A program made the position numbers and the translations under genes. Shown in pieces: positions 47,346-60,669 of a DNA stretch of 64,000 bases. The notes under the pieces are model-generated. The model was not told where the DNA came from. It saw only the letters and a list, made by a program, of their open reading frames with translations, and did no database searches. Every line of letters starts with the position of its first letter. Position 1 is the stretch's first letter. Origin of the DNA: Tipula vernalis (taxonomy: Eukaryota > Arthropoda > Insecta > Diptera > Tipulidae); contig OY282560.1 of assembly GCA_958295665.1 (NCBI GenBank), positions 92,170,311-92,234,310 of the forward strand, in the 5' to 3' direction.

Positions 47346-49331
47346 GGCGGTTTATGATATGTTTTTGGACACCGTGAAACATAATATTACTGCACTTCTT
47401 CAACCTGAGGACCGCTTATTTATCTTTGGTGATTTTAACTTGCCAGGTATTGTATATGGATACCAATTTAACTCCCACAAACATGAACGAACGATTACAA
47501 GTTCATATCTGAAATATTTTCGTTGGGACCGAAACAATGTATCAATGTGAAGAATTGCAGTAATAACGTGTTAGACCTGGCCTTTGTGCCAATTGATCAT
47601 GAGATGACAGTCACAACCTGTGATGATTTAGCTGGATCTCCAAGTATTCATTTGCCGCTGAATATTTCAGTCTTGTTTGAATACAGTGAATTAATTGAAA
47701 ATAATACCGACTCTGTCATCTATAACTTTAAAATGGGTGATTATGTTTCTTTAAGTGCATTTCTTGATGGGTATAATTGGTCTTCGTTTTGTCATATGTT
47801 GAACGAATTTTATAATATTGTTCAAATGGGCATTGAAACATTCATTCCTAGATTGGTAGTTTCAGGCGCCAAGAAGGAACCGTGGTATAACAATGAATTG
47901 ATAAATTTAAAAAATAGAAAGGATAAGGCTCATAAACTTTATAAACTATCTCCGAATATAGTAAATTACAACTCATTTAAGGTTTTACCTAAAAAGTATA
48001 TATTTCTTAACCGATTTCTTTACAGTAATTATGTTTTGGAGGTGGAATCACAAATTAAATCGAAACCTAATCACTTTTGGCATTTTGTTAACTATAAAAG
48101 AAAATCTGATGGTTACCCTTCCACAATGTATTTGAAAGACCGATTCTGTGATAACATTCTAGATAAGGTTAATTTGTTTGCTGATTTCTTTGAGAGCGTT
48201 TATAATCCAGATTCAGGTTCTAATCTCTGCAGCTTGAATAATGTCACGAGTAATAAGAAATTTTCAAAATTTCGTTTGGAAATTGATACAATCTTATCGG
48301 AATTGTCAAATCTTGACATTAACCATAGTGCCGGTAACGCAATTGCCGCTCCGGTGTGCTTTCTACTTAATAGAAGTCTAAGAGAGGGATATTTCCCCAC
48401 TCTTTGGAAGCGATCGCTTATTAAACCTATTTTCAAATCCGGGATTCGTGGTAATATTGAGAACTATAGGGGTATTTCTATATAATTTCAGTCTTACCCA
48501 CATCGTTTGTTTGAGAAACTTGTTAAAGATCAATTATTCTTTCACGTGAAAACTTTTATTTCTCCTAAACAGCATGGTTTCTTTCCACGCAGATCAACTG
48601 TTACTAATTTACTCTTGCTTACAAATTGTGTCTCTAATGCCTTACATAGAGGTAAAATTGTGCAGGTTGTGTACACAGATTTCTGTAAGTCCTTTGATAA
48701 GATTGATCATGACTTGCTGTTGAAGAAACTTGATTCCTTGCATTGTAGTTTTCTCCCACTGGACTAGATCAGATCTTATTTTGATTCCAGAACTCAGATA
48801 GTTAAGATTGGTGGTTTCACATCCAGAGTTATTAATGTCACTTCGGGAGTGCCTCAAGGTAATCATTTGGGTCCTATGCTTTTCATACTATTCATCAATG
48901 ACGTAGTGAATTGTTTGAGTTATTCCGACATCCTCATCTATGCGGACGACATTAAATTTTTTAAAACTATTTCATGCACCAATGACGCAAGAGACTTCCA
49001 ATCTGACTTAAATAATTTCAGTATGTGGTGCACAGCTCAGAATTTGACTCTAAACATTTCCAAATGTAAAACAATCCGTTTTACCCGTGCAATCACGTCC
49101 ACTAATTTTAATTTTTTCCTGTATGGCTGTATTATTGATAATTTTGATACGTTTATGGATCTAGGTATAACATTTACGCCGAACTTATCGTTCAATAAGC
49201 ACATAGCGATTTGCATTTCTAAAGCGAATTCCATGCTTGGGTTTATTAAAAGGTTTCCGAGAGATTTTCAAGATCCTTATTCTATTAAAATATTATATAT
49301 CTCGTTTGTGCGTTCGTTGTTGGAATATGGT
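47346..49331 (+). pseudogene. LINE fragment: endonuclease C-terminus and reverse transcriptase (CR1/Jockey superfamily)
   Basis: Begins in an endonuclease tail (FIFGDFNLPGIVYG; family form GDFNLPG.W), then a linker and RT: PFGRST-like text at 48590 (FPRRSTVTNLLL), VVYTDFCKSFDKIDHDLL, GVPQGNHLGPMLFILFINDVV and YADDIKFF, then LNISKCKTIRF and YISFVRSLLEYG. Frame breaks near 47520, 48480 and 48770 kill it. Only the middle of ORF2 is present, cut on both sides. At its right edge it joins a gypsy pol in the same frame. Related to but distinct from the fragment at 24955-26165. Confidence 0.82.
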
Positions 49332-52300
49332 GGCGAAATGACAAATAGGAATTATGGCAGGAATGTCAGTATGGAAAAATTTAAAAATAATCAGAAGAAT
49401 GAAATTTTTGCCAATTTTATTTACAGTAGTAAAGCAATTGAGTTAAAGTTAAATATTGAGGATAAAATATTAAGATTTCAAGTTGATTCAGGTGCATTAA
49501 TTTCAACCATTCCGGCAAAAATATTTTATGCAAATTTTGATATTAAAAATATGGATATCGAGTATATGCAAGTTAGAGGTTATAGGACGAGATTTCTTTC
49601 AGGAATTTGCGATTAGACAGATTGACATAAATCAGATTTCGAGTGAGACACAAAGTGTAAAGCAGATATTAGAATCGCATAAAGGTTTATTTAGCGAAGG
49701 CATAGGCAAATTAAAGAATGTGAAAATTCATTTAGATATGGAGGTTGGTGTTAAACCGATTTTTTGTCGAGCAAGAAAGGTGCCATTTGCGTTTGTAAAG
49801 GACATTGAATGTCAGTTTTAAAGGAGTGCCAATTTTAAAGGAGGATGGTACTATAAGAATTTGTGCCGATTATAAAGTTACCATAAATAAGTTTCTTAAG
49901 GAAACGAATTATCCGATGCCGAGGTTGGAGGATGTGTTATTTAAGCAACAAGGGGGAAGAGTTTTCTCGAAGTTAGATTTATCCAGGGCGTATAATCAGC
50001 TGGAGTTGGATAGAGAGTCGAGTGAGTTGGTGACATGGAGTACTCACATGGGGAATTTTAGGGTGAAAAGGTTGCCTTATGGGTTGAAACCGGCTACAGG
50101 TATATGTCAGTGGGAAATTGAGAAAGTTATCGGTGAGATACCTGGAGTGACCATTTTTTTTAGATGATTTGTTGATTTCAGCTTCCGATGTGAAAACACA
50201 TGGTCAGCGGTTAAAATTGGTGTTAGAACGATTAGAGAATGCGGGTTTAAAATCAAATTATGGTAAATGTGAATTTTAAAAAAGTGAAATAAGTTACTTG
50301 GGTTATACAATTGCGGGATAAGAACTAATTAGAAACACAATAATAAAAACGAGGATATTTTAAATTTTGAAACTCCAAAAAGCGTTAGTGAGGTTAGATC
50401 GTTTGCGGGCCTGGTGAATTATTTCCGAAAATTTATTAGGAATTGTGCAGCAATAATGTCCCCGATTAATGGTTTATTAAAAAAAGGGGGAGAGTTAGTA
50501 TGGTCGGAAGAGTGTCAAATATCGTTCGATGAAGCTAAAAGAGAGATCGTGTCAGATAGGATGTTAGTCAAGTTTGACCCAAATAGGACGGTAATTTTAA
50601 AGTGCGATGCGTCGAATGTAGGGATAGGTGCGGTGTTATAACACGAGTTTCCGAGTTTAAAATTATAGTATAATCGGGAAGGAAGCGTTAGCTATAATTT
50701 TTGGAACGAAGAAATTTTTCCAATATTTGATTGGTAGAAAATTTGTTTTGGTTACAGACCATAAACCTTTATTGGCAGTGTTTGGGGAAAAAAGGGGAAT
50801 TCCACAGATATCTTCCGGTAAATTACAAAGGTGGGCGTTCCATCTATCTTCATTTAATTATGTCATACGTTATGTGGGTTCCAGTAAAAATTGTGCGGAT
50901 TGTATTTCGCGTTTTCCATATAGGGGAAGTTCGGAGGAATCGTTAAAGATTAGTTATTTAGCCTTGGTCGAGTATAATACAAATATGCCAATAGATGTGA
51001 ATAGAGTTAAGGATAAAACGATAATGACAGTTATCGAGGCGGTTAAAGACGGTAAAGTTCATCCGTTGGACAAAATTGAATTTAAGGCTTTCATGGTCAG
51101 GAAATAGGAATTGGTGGTGGAGGACCAAGTTTTAATGTGGGCATATAGGGTAGTAATACCAACGGCGTTGCGTGAAGAGTTATTGCGTCAGGTGCATAGC
51201 ACACACTTAGGTATTGTGAAAACGAAGTCGTTATTAAGGTCGTATGTGTGGTGGCCTAAAATAGATGGTCAGATTGAGAGTTTGATTAAAGGATGCGAGG
51301 CGTGTATTGCCACATTACCAAGTCCACCTAGGGTGCCAGTTATTTCATGGGCAGTGCCTGAAGGTCCATTTAGGAGAATTCATATAGATTTTGCAGGTCC
51401 CATAAGAAATACCTATTTTCTAGTAATGTTGGACGCATGCAGTAAGTGGGTTGAAGTAAATTATACGCGGAATCCTACTGCACAATTTACGATTAGGTGT
51501 TTATCGTATTTTATTTTCAAGGTTTTGACATACCGGACAAATTAGTGTCGGATAACGGGGCTCAGTTCACTGGGAAGAATTTCAAGAGTTTTTTGAGAGG
51601 CAATGGGATAAAACGGCACCGTATTATCCAGCCACAAATGGAGAGGCAGAAAACTCGGTACGTACAATTAAAAACGCATTATATAATGCGGGGTTTCAGG
51701 ATAATCCGGGTAAGGTGGACAAGATATTGTGTGAGTTCCTTACGGATTATAGGCATTCGGTACACGGTACTACGAGGAAGAGTCCAGTACCCCAGGTTTT
51801 AAATAATATAGCAAAAATTAAGTTTGATTTGTTATTGCCGACCAAAGAAAGGGAAGAACAAAGGTTTGAGGAAGGTCAAGTATTAGGTCGTAGTTTCAAT
51901 AGAGGAGATAAAGTTATGGTGCGGTACTATATGTAGACAGAATAAAATGGGGTGAGTCCAAGAATGTATAAGTGCAGGTTAGAGGATAGATAATAGGGTC
52001 GCAAGGAGACATATAGATCAGATGAGGTCGTATGTGGAATGTGAAGGAAACATTAGAAACAAGGGTAAAGATAATCACGTTGTAGTTAGGTGTGAGTTGA
52101 CAAGCAACAATAAGGTGAGGGAGGATGGCACTGTAGAGGAGGAAAGTCCTTTCAGGGTTATGGCTCGTTTGGAACCAAGGGGGAATAATTACGAGGGTGA
52201 CATTAATAGGGAAAACGGAACGGAGGATAATGAGAACGAGGGTATGAGAGAGGAGGAGGAGCCAACTCGGAGGAGGAGGAGCCAACAATCGAGGAGCCAA

Positions 52301-52345
52301 CTTCGAAAATGCGTCTGGGAGCGCTCGGAAATTACGAGATAGGAG
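49332..52345 (+). pseudogene. Ty3/gypsy (Mag-like) pol: protease, RT, RNase H, integrase, broken
   Basis: Domains in order: aspartic protease (LRFQVDSGALISTIP at about 49480), RT (KEDGTIRICADYKVTIN, FSKLDLSRAYNQL, LPYGLKPA; the LDD box at about 50160 lies in a shifted frame), tether (NYFRKFIRNCA), RNase H (LKCDASNVGIGAVL, LVTDHKPLL), and integrase with HSTHLG and CEAC zinc residues, IDFAGP, SDNGAQF and a Glu in the shifted ATNGEAEN stretch at about 51630. It ends in a charged tail (EEEEPTRRRRSQQ). At least five stops or frameshifts; gag and env are absent. It is an old genomic copy, unlikely to make functional protein. Confidence 0.85.
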
Positions 52346-52577
52346 TTCGATTAATAAGCCTGTAAGGTATAGGGTCGATTAGATAATAATTTGCATTTGA
52401 ACAATCCAAATAATTGAGTAAAAGAATAAAATAAAATGTAAAATTGTTTATGCATTCGAATCAAGTTGAAAGAGTCGATTATATTGATGTAATGAATTAT
52501 TAAAAACAATTAATTGAAATAATTAAGTAAATGGTTTAGGGTAAAATAAGTTAATATTAAAAATGTTTATATAAAAT

Positions 52578-52790
52578 CCTGTAAAGTGGTAGCGTCTGTG
52601 GTGTCGGTGCTAAGAGTAACTAAAAAATAAGTACATGTGGTAACACGAACATAATATGTGTATATTGGGCAACACAGTAGTTACTCGTAGCATAGACACG
52701 CATATTAAAAATTGTTCTGAAATAAAATTATAATATAAAAACGTAAAAGTGGTTTTAAAAATATAGTTTACCGTAGTCCAATATTCAACA
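52578..52790 (+). repeat. Candidate 3' LTR of the Mag-like element
   Basis: Lies about 235 bp after the pol tail, starts TGTAAAGTGG or TGTGGTGTCGG and ends near ATTCAACA. No matching 5' copy is in the window, so edges are uncertain. Confidence 0.3.
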
Positions 52791-52794
52791 TTTC

Positions 52795-54980
52795 ACTAAC
52801 GCCTTTCGAATAAACGCCTTTTCTTTTACCTACTTCGCCTATAAGCGAATAAAATTAACGTCAAAAAATCTCGAAAGGTTACGGTTGCTGATAAAAAATT
52901 TGTATACAATAGATGTTACAGGCATAACAGAAATAAATGTATTAATTAAATGATGATATATATTTTCCCTTGGGATTGACCTCGAAAGGTTTCATCAACG
53001 TCACCGAGAAAATCATAATGGCAAAATCTATTTTATAGCCAATAATATATTAGGCCTGCGGCTAAATTAAACACATAATTTTCACATATTTATTGTCGCA
53101 AAAACGTCGTCCATTAAAATAATTTAAAAAAATTTAATTAAAATTTTATGATTATTTTGTGCTAGTTTATTAAATACTCGCCTATATTTATGTGAACGTA
53201 TGTAATTTCCGGCGAAAATAATTGACGGATTCGCCTATATGTATCTATATAGAAAGAAATTAAATTCGTTGCACTGCAAGGCGATTACCATTTACTTTAT
53301 TCGTATAATATAGGCAAAAAATGCATGCATGCATGCATTAAAATTTAATTTAAAAAAAAAACACAAATAAAATTTTAAATGTAATTAGTTGCAAATAGAT
53401 GTGGTACGGTACAAAGAATCTTCAGAAATCACGAAATTCACGTGTCTAGCAATCTTGTTAACAATTTACCAATATCTAAAGTAACATAAAAAAAAAGATC
53501 GTTGAAACAAATAAAAATTAACTGCGCTTGTGTATATTACTCGTGTGTATATGAGTACAAAATATTTAATTAGTAGTTTACCGAACATCATAATTAATAT
53601 ATCATTATGATTATTATGCTTATATAAATCATTTTTTTTTTTATGTACAACAACAAATGTTCAACAAGACAGTTTATTATATTTTCGAATTAACATACAT
53701 AATGTGGTACATACATTCTTTAGTATTGTTTGTTGTACAAAGTAAAATTGAATTGTGTGTATACATAATTTAATTATAATTAATTAAATTTTTTTTTTTT
53801 TGTTTCTTACTCGACTTCTTGACGTGAGACTGATGGTATGCACACTTAACATGGATATTTTGTAAGTATGTTCAGTACAAAACAAAATATTATATTCACT
53901 GTAGTGTACATAATATAATTAACTTTCAACATATTTTCATTTTGTACTTGATTATGATTGAACATGAAACCGCATGCAGTGCATCTTACTTAATATATTT
54001 TCTTGATTGGTGTTCTCGATTTGACCTACATATATATTTCGATTCTAGCCACTGTTTTGGGATTTCGAAATTAGTTTATTTTCAACAAAAAAAAAAAAAA
54101 AAAATCATACCATTTGTGTACCACAGTCTTAATCAAATTCTTAATTTGAAATTGATTCGTCCCACAATTATACGTGTTTCATGGTCGCGATTCATAAACG
54201 TTTCTTTCAATATTTAACAATGAACCGTAATTTTTATTTTGTGTAGTACAATAAACTTCGTTTTTTTTTTGGCAAAATAATTAGATTTATATTTGTAAAC
54301 GGGTTGGCAAATTGATGGGTTTTGAATTAATCAGAAGTATTTAGTTATCCGATGGCTTAATTCACTTTGCTACAAGATTGTGAAAAGAACTAGTCTAATT
54401 AATTGAATTCAAACACTAACTGGAAGTGTTACTAAAATAATTAAAATGATTTGTATTGCATGTAATATTTTTAAATATGCGAGGCGACGCAAACTAACAA
54501 ACCGTCTGACGGTTTGTTCGATGTTCAAGCCAAAAATTTGTCGCATCAAAGGTAACTTTTCCCCTGTTTTGTTTCTTTTCTGAACACGTTAGGTAATGGT
54601 GTAAACCACATTGAATATACCAGCTGTATCCTTATTAAATTATTTTTATTTATATTGAGCCATCGGGGTCATTGTCAAAAGCATAATGAAAATTATTTCC
54701 AAAATGAGTTCCTTTTTATATAAAAATTCCACATAAAACAATCAAACATTTGTTACTAAAATCCGATTTTTCTGGCTATATCGATTTCTTGTCGAAAGGT
54801 TGTACAATTGAATAAAAATAAATAAATAAATCATACGAATTGCCAATATAAGCATATAGGTAATCTTCCATAATATTAATCGAATTTGTATTCTTGATTT
54901 AATTTGTAACATTTGCAAAATTGATCTTTTCCTAAAATTGGTTTGATTATCGAGAATTTTAACGTCACCTAAATTAGATT
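52795..54980. other. AT-rich DNA, no gene supported
   Basis: Contains an (ATGC)4 run at about 53322-53338 and a 23-bp palindrome at 54496-54518 (arms AACAAACCGTC). Nothing else recognised. Confidence 0.5.
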
Positions 54981-54984
54981 TAGA

Positions 54985-56615
54985 TCTTTGTTGGTGTCAA
55001 TTTAGGAAATACATTTTGCCCACCTACCATTGGTACTGCGGTGCTTTTTTCAAAATTTATTCAGACGTTAAAAGTGCCATTTTTTAGTTTAAAAGACAAC
55101 GATCGTATTCATATTCGAAGCAATTTTATAAATATTTTGACAAACTACCAAAACAGTAGAAACATTCAAAATTTGACACCACAAGAAAAAAGAATTAAGA
55201 CAGACGTGAAACAAACGAAGACGTTTTTGAGAGACAATCCAGACATTTTAGTGATAAAAGCAGACAAAGGAAACGTAACGGTTTTGACATTATGGACGAA
55301 CTACATTGAAAAATTGTATGACTTACTCCACGATACCTCGACTTACGTTCAAATTTTTAAAGACAATTCTACACCGATACAGACAAAAATTAACTCCGTA
55401 GTAAAGGAATCGGAGGAATTTGGCAACATCGATTTGGTTACAAAGAAAAAACCTTACAAATTATACAGCAGTTATTCCAAAATTATATGGGTTACCAAAA
55501 ATTCATAAGCCCAATGTACCATTCAGGCCAATTATTAGTTCTATAAATAGCCGGACATATGTATATCATTTTTAGGCAATGTTATTAAATCAATTTTAGG
55601 AAAAACAAATTCATTTATGCTAAATTCTGATGATTTCAAAAACAACAATAATAACGTTACGATCGTATCGAATTCGATGTTAATCTCTTTAGATGTTAAA
55701 TCTTTGTTTACAAATGTTGATAGCCAAATTGTACGAAATATTGTCAGTGAAAATTGGAGAAATATAGTATAAAGAAAAATTCTAAATCTAACTTTAGACA
55801 TTGTTTTAAACAATTCAGAATTTTCTTTTGATAACAAAATTTATAAATAAACTTTTGGCTCCCCTGTGGGTTTTCCCATAAGTCCCATATTAGCAAATTT
55901 AGTAATGGAAAATTTAGAAATTTCAGTGTCAAACTCTTTGGACTTAAGCCGTTATTCTACTTTAAATATGTGGACGACATAATTAATGCGGTACCAATAA
56001 ATAAAATCTATTATTTTTTAGAAGGGTTTAATTCAGCAAATAATAGAATAAAATTTACTTTAGAAAAAGAAGTAAATTTCAAAATTGCTTTTTTAGACAT
56101 TTTGTTAATTCACGAACCAAATGGCGAAATTCCTTGTGACTGGTGTCATAAAGATGCTTGGTCAAGGAAATATTTAAATTTTCATTCTTGGCTCCCCATC
56201 ACTTATAAAATTAACACTATTTAAATTTTAATCCAAAAAATTATAAAGCTTTCCGATACTAAATTTCACAAGTAAAATTTAAAAATTCTAAAAGGTACAT
56301 TAGTGTTAAACCAATATCCTGAAAAATTAATAAAAAGGAAATTTGGAAACTTTTTCACAAACTTTTTGGCCATTCCATATATATATAAAAACCTTTATGA
56401 AAAAATAAAACGTCAGCCACAAGTCTAAATGGAAATATTTTTTCCAAAATTAAACGCAAGATACATTTAAAAAAACAATCAAATGTGGTTTACCAAGTCC
56501 GTTGTAGTTGCAAAGCTACGTACACTGGACAGACGAAACAAGAGAATTGGGTAATCTTCACTAGGTCCAACCATTTGATGACTGTTTCTGCATTCATCGA
56601 ACGAGATTCGATGTA
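54985..56615 (+). pseudogene. Penelope-like element, RT and GIY-YIG remnants
   Basis: Opens with NLGNTFCPP, then FLRDNPDILVIKADKGNVTVL, YSKIIW with the shifted [56 protein letters not shown] (about 55965) and ITKIAFLDILL-type text. These are hallmarks of Penelope reverse transcriptases, not LINE or LTR enzymes. A damaged endonuclease start (VVYQVRCSCKATYTGQT, about 56487-56540) follows, as expected in this family. Several frame breaks. It may or may not be the same family as the palindrome at 60.4-61.7 kb. Confidence 0.83.
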
Positions 56616-56619
56616 GTAT

Positions 56620-57260
56620 GTAGTTTGCTTACGGCAATGGAAGATGCTTATGCTTAGAATTATGGCCCTATTCACAAAATTGTATTCACAAAATGTAACT
56701 TTACTCTATAAACGTAAATTATGCTCTGTAAGTTAACAGTGACAAATTTGTTAACGTAAAGCTACATATGGTATCTTGATTTTGTTGGCTCATAACTCGG
56801 CAGAGTAACAATTTTTCGACATATTTTTTTCAGGGAGTACTCCTCTCGATAGCATCTATTTACCTGTAAGAAATCAACATGATTTAATTTGTAGTTTATG
56901 AGATTTTCAGTAAAAATATGTTTTATTAGGATTTCTTTGTGGTCAAGGTTTGTGGAACTGTCAATGAGTCCAGGAAGCAATATCTGATCTCATAGAACTA
57001 CACATTTGCGAAAGTGTTCAGATTCTTGTGAGATTTCGTAGCCGCCACGTCAATTGTCTATGCAGACATTCGTTTTAGTTACTACGAATCTATATGAGCT
57101 GTACTTTCAACAGATTCGCACCATCACTCTCATCGTTACTTCATTGGTTAAATTACTCAGTGATATTCGTAATACATTTGTACCTAAAATTGCAATTAAG
57201 GCGGTGATAGGGGGGAAGGGTTGCTGGGTATTGCTGATGATACACTCGACGTGACTGACC
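56620..57260. other. Unassigned sequence between the Penelope relic and the MITE
   Basis: No coding region is supported. Composition is less AT-rich than the surroundings, hinting at older transposon DNA. Confidence 0.35.
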
Positions 57261-57265
57261 TAGCG

Positions 57266-57809
57266 TTCAATCGGGCAAAAATGATAAAAAATATCATGAT
57301 ATTTTTGATCACTTTTAGCATTAAACGTACTCATTTATCACACAGAAAATCAACTTTTTTCTTGGTGTTTTGGGTCCCAGCTCTCAAATAAGGATTTTCT
57401 TTGTGATATTTTCGGTGATTTATACGATATTAATATAGTCAGAAGCTATATAAAAATAAATAATAGTTATATTTCAAATTTTAGCCTGGGAACACAAACA
57501 CAACGAAAATCAAACAAAAATTATTTGTACCACATCTCCAATATTTGATTAACAGCCAAATAGTTCTATTATCAAAATAATTTATTTAAAAAAATAATTA
57601 AAATATAAAAACATTTAATTATTAAATTGACGAAAAAACGAGGTTATTGAATTTGACAAAACGATTTAAAACAAAATGTGACATTTAAAATTAATTTATC
57701 AATTTTCTTAAGTTTTGCAGTTCAATCGGGTTTGACGTACAATATGACGGAATGAAGTTAGAATGGGATAAATTATCATGATATTTTTTATCATTTTTAC
57801 CCGATTGAA
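57266..57809. mobile_element. 544-bp MITE with self-palindromic terminal repeats
   Basis: Termini TTCAATCGGG(C/T)AAAAATG continue as GATAAAAAATATCATGATA on both ends in inverted orientation, about 36 bp in all. Within each end, GATAAAAAATATCATGATATTTTT folds back on itself. No open frame. No clear target duplication. Confidence 0.75.
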
Positions 57810-58529
57810 AACGTCCTGAGGAAAAGCGATTATACTGGGGTTAATTCTCGTTCCGTGAAAAGTATAATGAAAAGAATTTTCAATGGGGAAATACACATTT
57901 CCGATTCATGTTCCTTGAGAAGGAAAAAATTATGCCAAAATCTTTTCATATGAATAAAACTTTCTCACCGACCATTTTGGCGATGAGAACATCATAAATA
58001 TGGAAATAAAATTCTATAAAAACTAAATTTGTATTTTTAGCATTAAATGTGCATTGAAACTATAATATGATTCATTTTCAACTTAGCTAATAAGTAAATC
58101 TATTAAAAACTACTCCCTTTATTTAAGAAAAGCCTCCAAATAATTAATTTAGTTAAGTTTTAAAAATAATTTGGTCATTTTTATAATTTATTTTATATTT
58201 TGACAGACAATGAAGGAAACTGATTAACTAAATTTTGTAAGAGAGGGCTATTCATGTGTATATTAAACCAGAAGTAAAGAAAGACTTACATTTTATTTCG
58301 TACGCATTTAGTGGGTATCCCCACCCTCGATGTCCGATGGTTTAGATATAAACTGTAAAAAACAACTGTTAGAGTAGGCGCGTCACATTCACACATATAA
58401 CCCATCCCCACCAATCTTCTCTATCACACAATTCCACCAAAGCAAGACGATGCAACCATCATACGTAGACTTAATCAACAAAGATTAATTGATGGGCAAG
58501 GCCACAGCAGCGCGGGTCGATTCACTTAT

Positions 58530-58650
58530 TCTTGACGATTCACTGTATATATCATCGCAGCACAGTGGGTTAGTATAGGTACCAATAGCATTCGGAGTAA
58601 CACTGTATATCTTCGCAGCACAGTGGATTAGTATGTTGGTACCATGTGGT
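58530..58650. repeat. Two-copy imperfect tandem repeat
   Basis: CACTGTATATATCATCGCAG with CACAGTGGGTTAGTAT and GGTACCA recurs about 67 bp later as CACTGTATATCTTCGCAG with CACAGTGGATTAGTAT and GGTACCA. Surroundings (58300-58880) are unusually C-rich for the window; function unknown. Confidence 0.6.
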
Positions 58651-58926
58651 TGTCCACAAGGTATACGGGTTCTCACACACTCACGCAGGCTTCATGCCAC
58701 CACTTCACACATATTCATTAGGCACACATAAATACAATACAATTCTACAATACAAACTATTCAATGCAATGCAATCCTACCTGATTTATTTATTTTCACA
58801 CCACTTGACACTACTCCACGACACGTCCTTTCACAACACTAGTTTTTATAAAACTAACTGTTCAAGAAGAATAGTGGAAAAAGGAGAGTAGGGCTGGCCA
58901 ATTTCTATATTTCATTATATTAAAAG

Positions 58927-59000
58927 GCATTACCCGATATACAATAAAAGACAAGACAAAGGGATTACCCGAGGTACAATAAAAGACAAGACAGTACCGA
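58927..59000. repeat. Short tandem duplication, about 38-bp unit
   Basis: ATTACCCGATATACAATAAA then GACAAGACA is repeated as ATTACCCGAGGTACAATAAA then GACAAGACA. Confidence 0.6.
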
Positions 59001-59063
59001 GGTTATTCAAGAGATGTCGTTTACAATATACATATTTAGAAAAATTCAAATTTTATTTCACTT

Positions 59064-59135
59064 AGATTAGATTACAACATAAATAAAAGGAATATTCCTA
59101 TAGGCTATATTCCTTTTATTTATGATTACAATCTA
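59064..59135. repeat. Imperfect palindrome
   Basis: CATAAATAAAAGGAATAT (59078-59095) pairs with ATATTCCTTTTATTTATG (59107-59124) around an 11-nt loop, with partly matching outer flanks (AGATTAC / GTAATC). Confidence 0.7.
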
Positions 59136-59810
59136 CTTTATTATTTATTTAGCTAATATTTAAACCAATTGCTGTATCATCTAGTGGAAATATATGAAAC
59201 TCGTTAAAATGTCTGTTTACAGTGTAGCTTACTATGGAAACAACTTTTTCAGCGATTTTTTCACAATTCTTTTTCATTTGGACATCCAGAATCGCCTATT
59301 GTCGTTGTGAGAAATGTTTTAAATGAAAAAGACTTGATGGAAACAAAATCGAAACATTTTTTTCCATTAGATTTTTTCATAGAACGAGAATTGACTCCCG
59401 GACACGACTCAGAAGTACCAAAAAAAGTTGATTTAAGACTTTTTGTTGTTGTTTAGTGCTAAAGTGACATCTTACAGAAATTTTAAGAAATAATATCCCA
59501 TTTTTATTTAATTTTTTGTCGAGTTCGATTGGGCTGTCGAAAAAAAAAACGAAGTTTTTCATACCCAATCGTACGCACAAGCAGTATATATGTGATTTCT
59601 TTTGAGGGTGTGTTAACCGTCAGTAAATCTTTAGTTTGATTATGCACCAAATTACACAGATTTTGTCACAAAAATTATTTTAATAACACAACTTATTTAT
59701 TAATAAATAACGAACTCTTAAAAATTCCGGAGTGATTAAAAACAAATTAAAATTAAGAGCAGCACTGTTATTATGTCGTTGACTCCTTGTTTTGTTCTAA
59801 CAACCCATTG

Positions 59811-59880
59811 CAAATGAGCTCCGACTCAAAATAGAGTGTCCCAAAATTTATGTAAACAAATAAATAAATAAATAAATTAC
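59811..59880 (+). repeat. Dispersed repeat 3' end with AAATA tail, copy 2
   Basis: Same order of blocks as 43828-43897 and ending in (AAATA)n. Confidence 0.55.
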
Positions 59881-60551
59881 TTTTGTTTATGAGTAAGCGC
59901 GTTTTTGACATTTTGAAACGTCTGAGTAACGTCGAGTATATCTCCATCGTAATATTTTCTCGAGAAATACCAGGTACCCTTGGTTACTAGTATTATAAGA
60001 AAACATTTTTAAAATTTAAGGTTCAATTAAGTACCATTCACCAACTATGAGTCTTTGAATAATGTTGATGATTTTTATGACGTTGTATTTAATCGTGTTA
60101 GTCTAATAATTATCCCTCATGGTTCAATAGTAGTTTGATAAATGTTATGGTTTTATATTTACATGAATAAAACACACAATTTAACTTCATAAAATAAACT
60201 TAAAGAAACGTGCTTTTTTATTATATTCTTCCTTGCCCTCACTCGTACAACTACAATCTCCATATGGAAAATTCATTATCATTGATATGTTAAATCTAAT
60301 ATGGATATAGATTAGAATATTTTCCATATAACAATAAATTTGCGTAAACGGAAAAATTAAGCTGTTAAAAAATATTGAAACACAATTTTTTATTTTATTT
60401 TTATAATTTACGTATTGTATTCTTTAATTTGTCGATGTATTTAAAATAATAAATAAATAACACATTAAAAAATTTTTTTTTTTTTACATTATGAAAATAC
60501 ACACAAAATTGTTATAGTTTTAACTTTCATTAATGTGACAATGATTTATTT

Positions 60552-60602
60552 AATTTCTTGGAATACCGGTTTCGGACGTTCGTCCTTCTTCAGTTCCTAA
60601 TT
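60552..60602 (-). ncRNA. Hammerhead-ribozyme-like motif, left arm
   Basis: The exact reverse-complement counterpart of 61466-61515, with the same core, helices and extra A. It lies in the 3' UTR of the left GIY-YIG fragment. Confidence 0.55.
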
Positions 60603-60669
60603 GACTATTAACTTAATGTCTAAATGTTCACGCGTTTTTATATGCGATCGTTACCGTTGGAGTTTTATT

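Noticed and set aside
52022..52342. 106-codon frame as a separate basic/acidic protein
   Set aside because: It is the charged carboxyl tail of the gypsy pol, continuing from integrase after a frameshift.
58300..58880. C-rich block as an exon or RNA gene
   Set aside because: Open frames are short and the only structure is a two-copy repeat. No tRNA or known RNA fold was seen.
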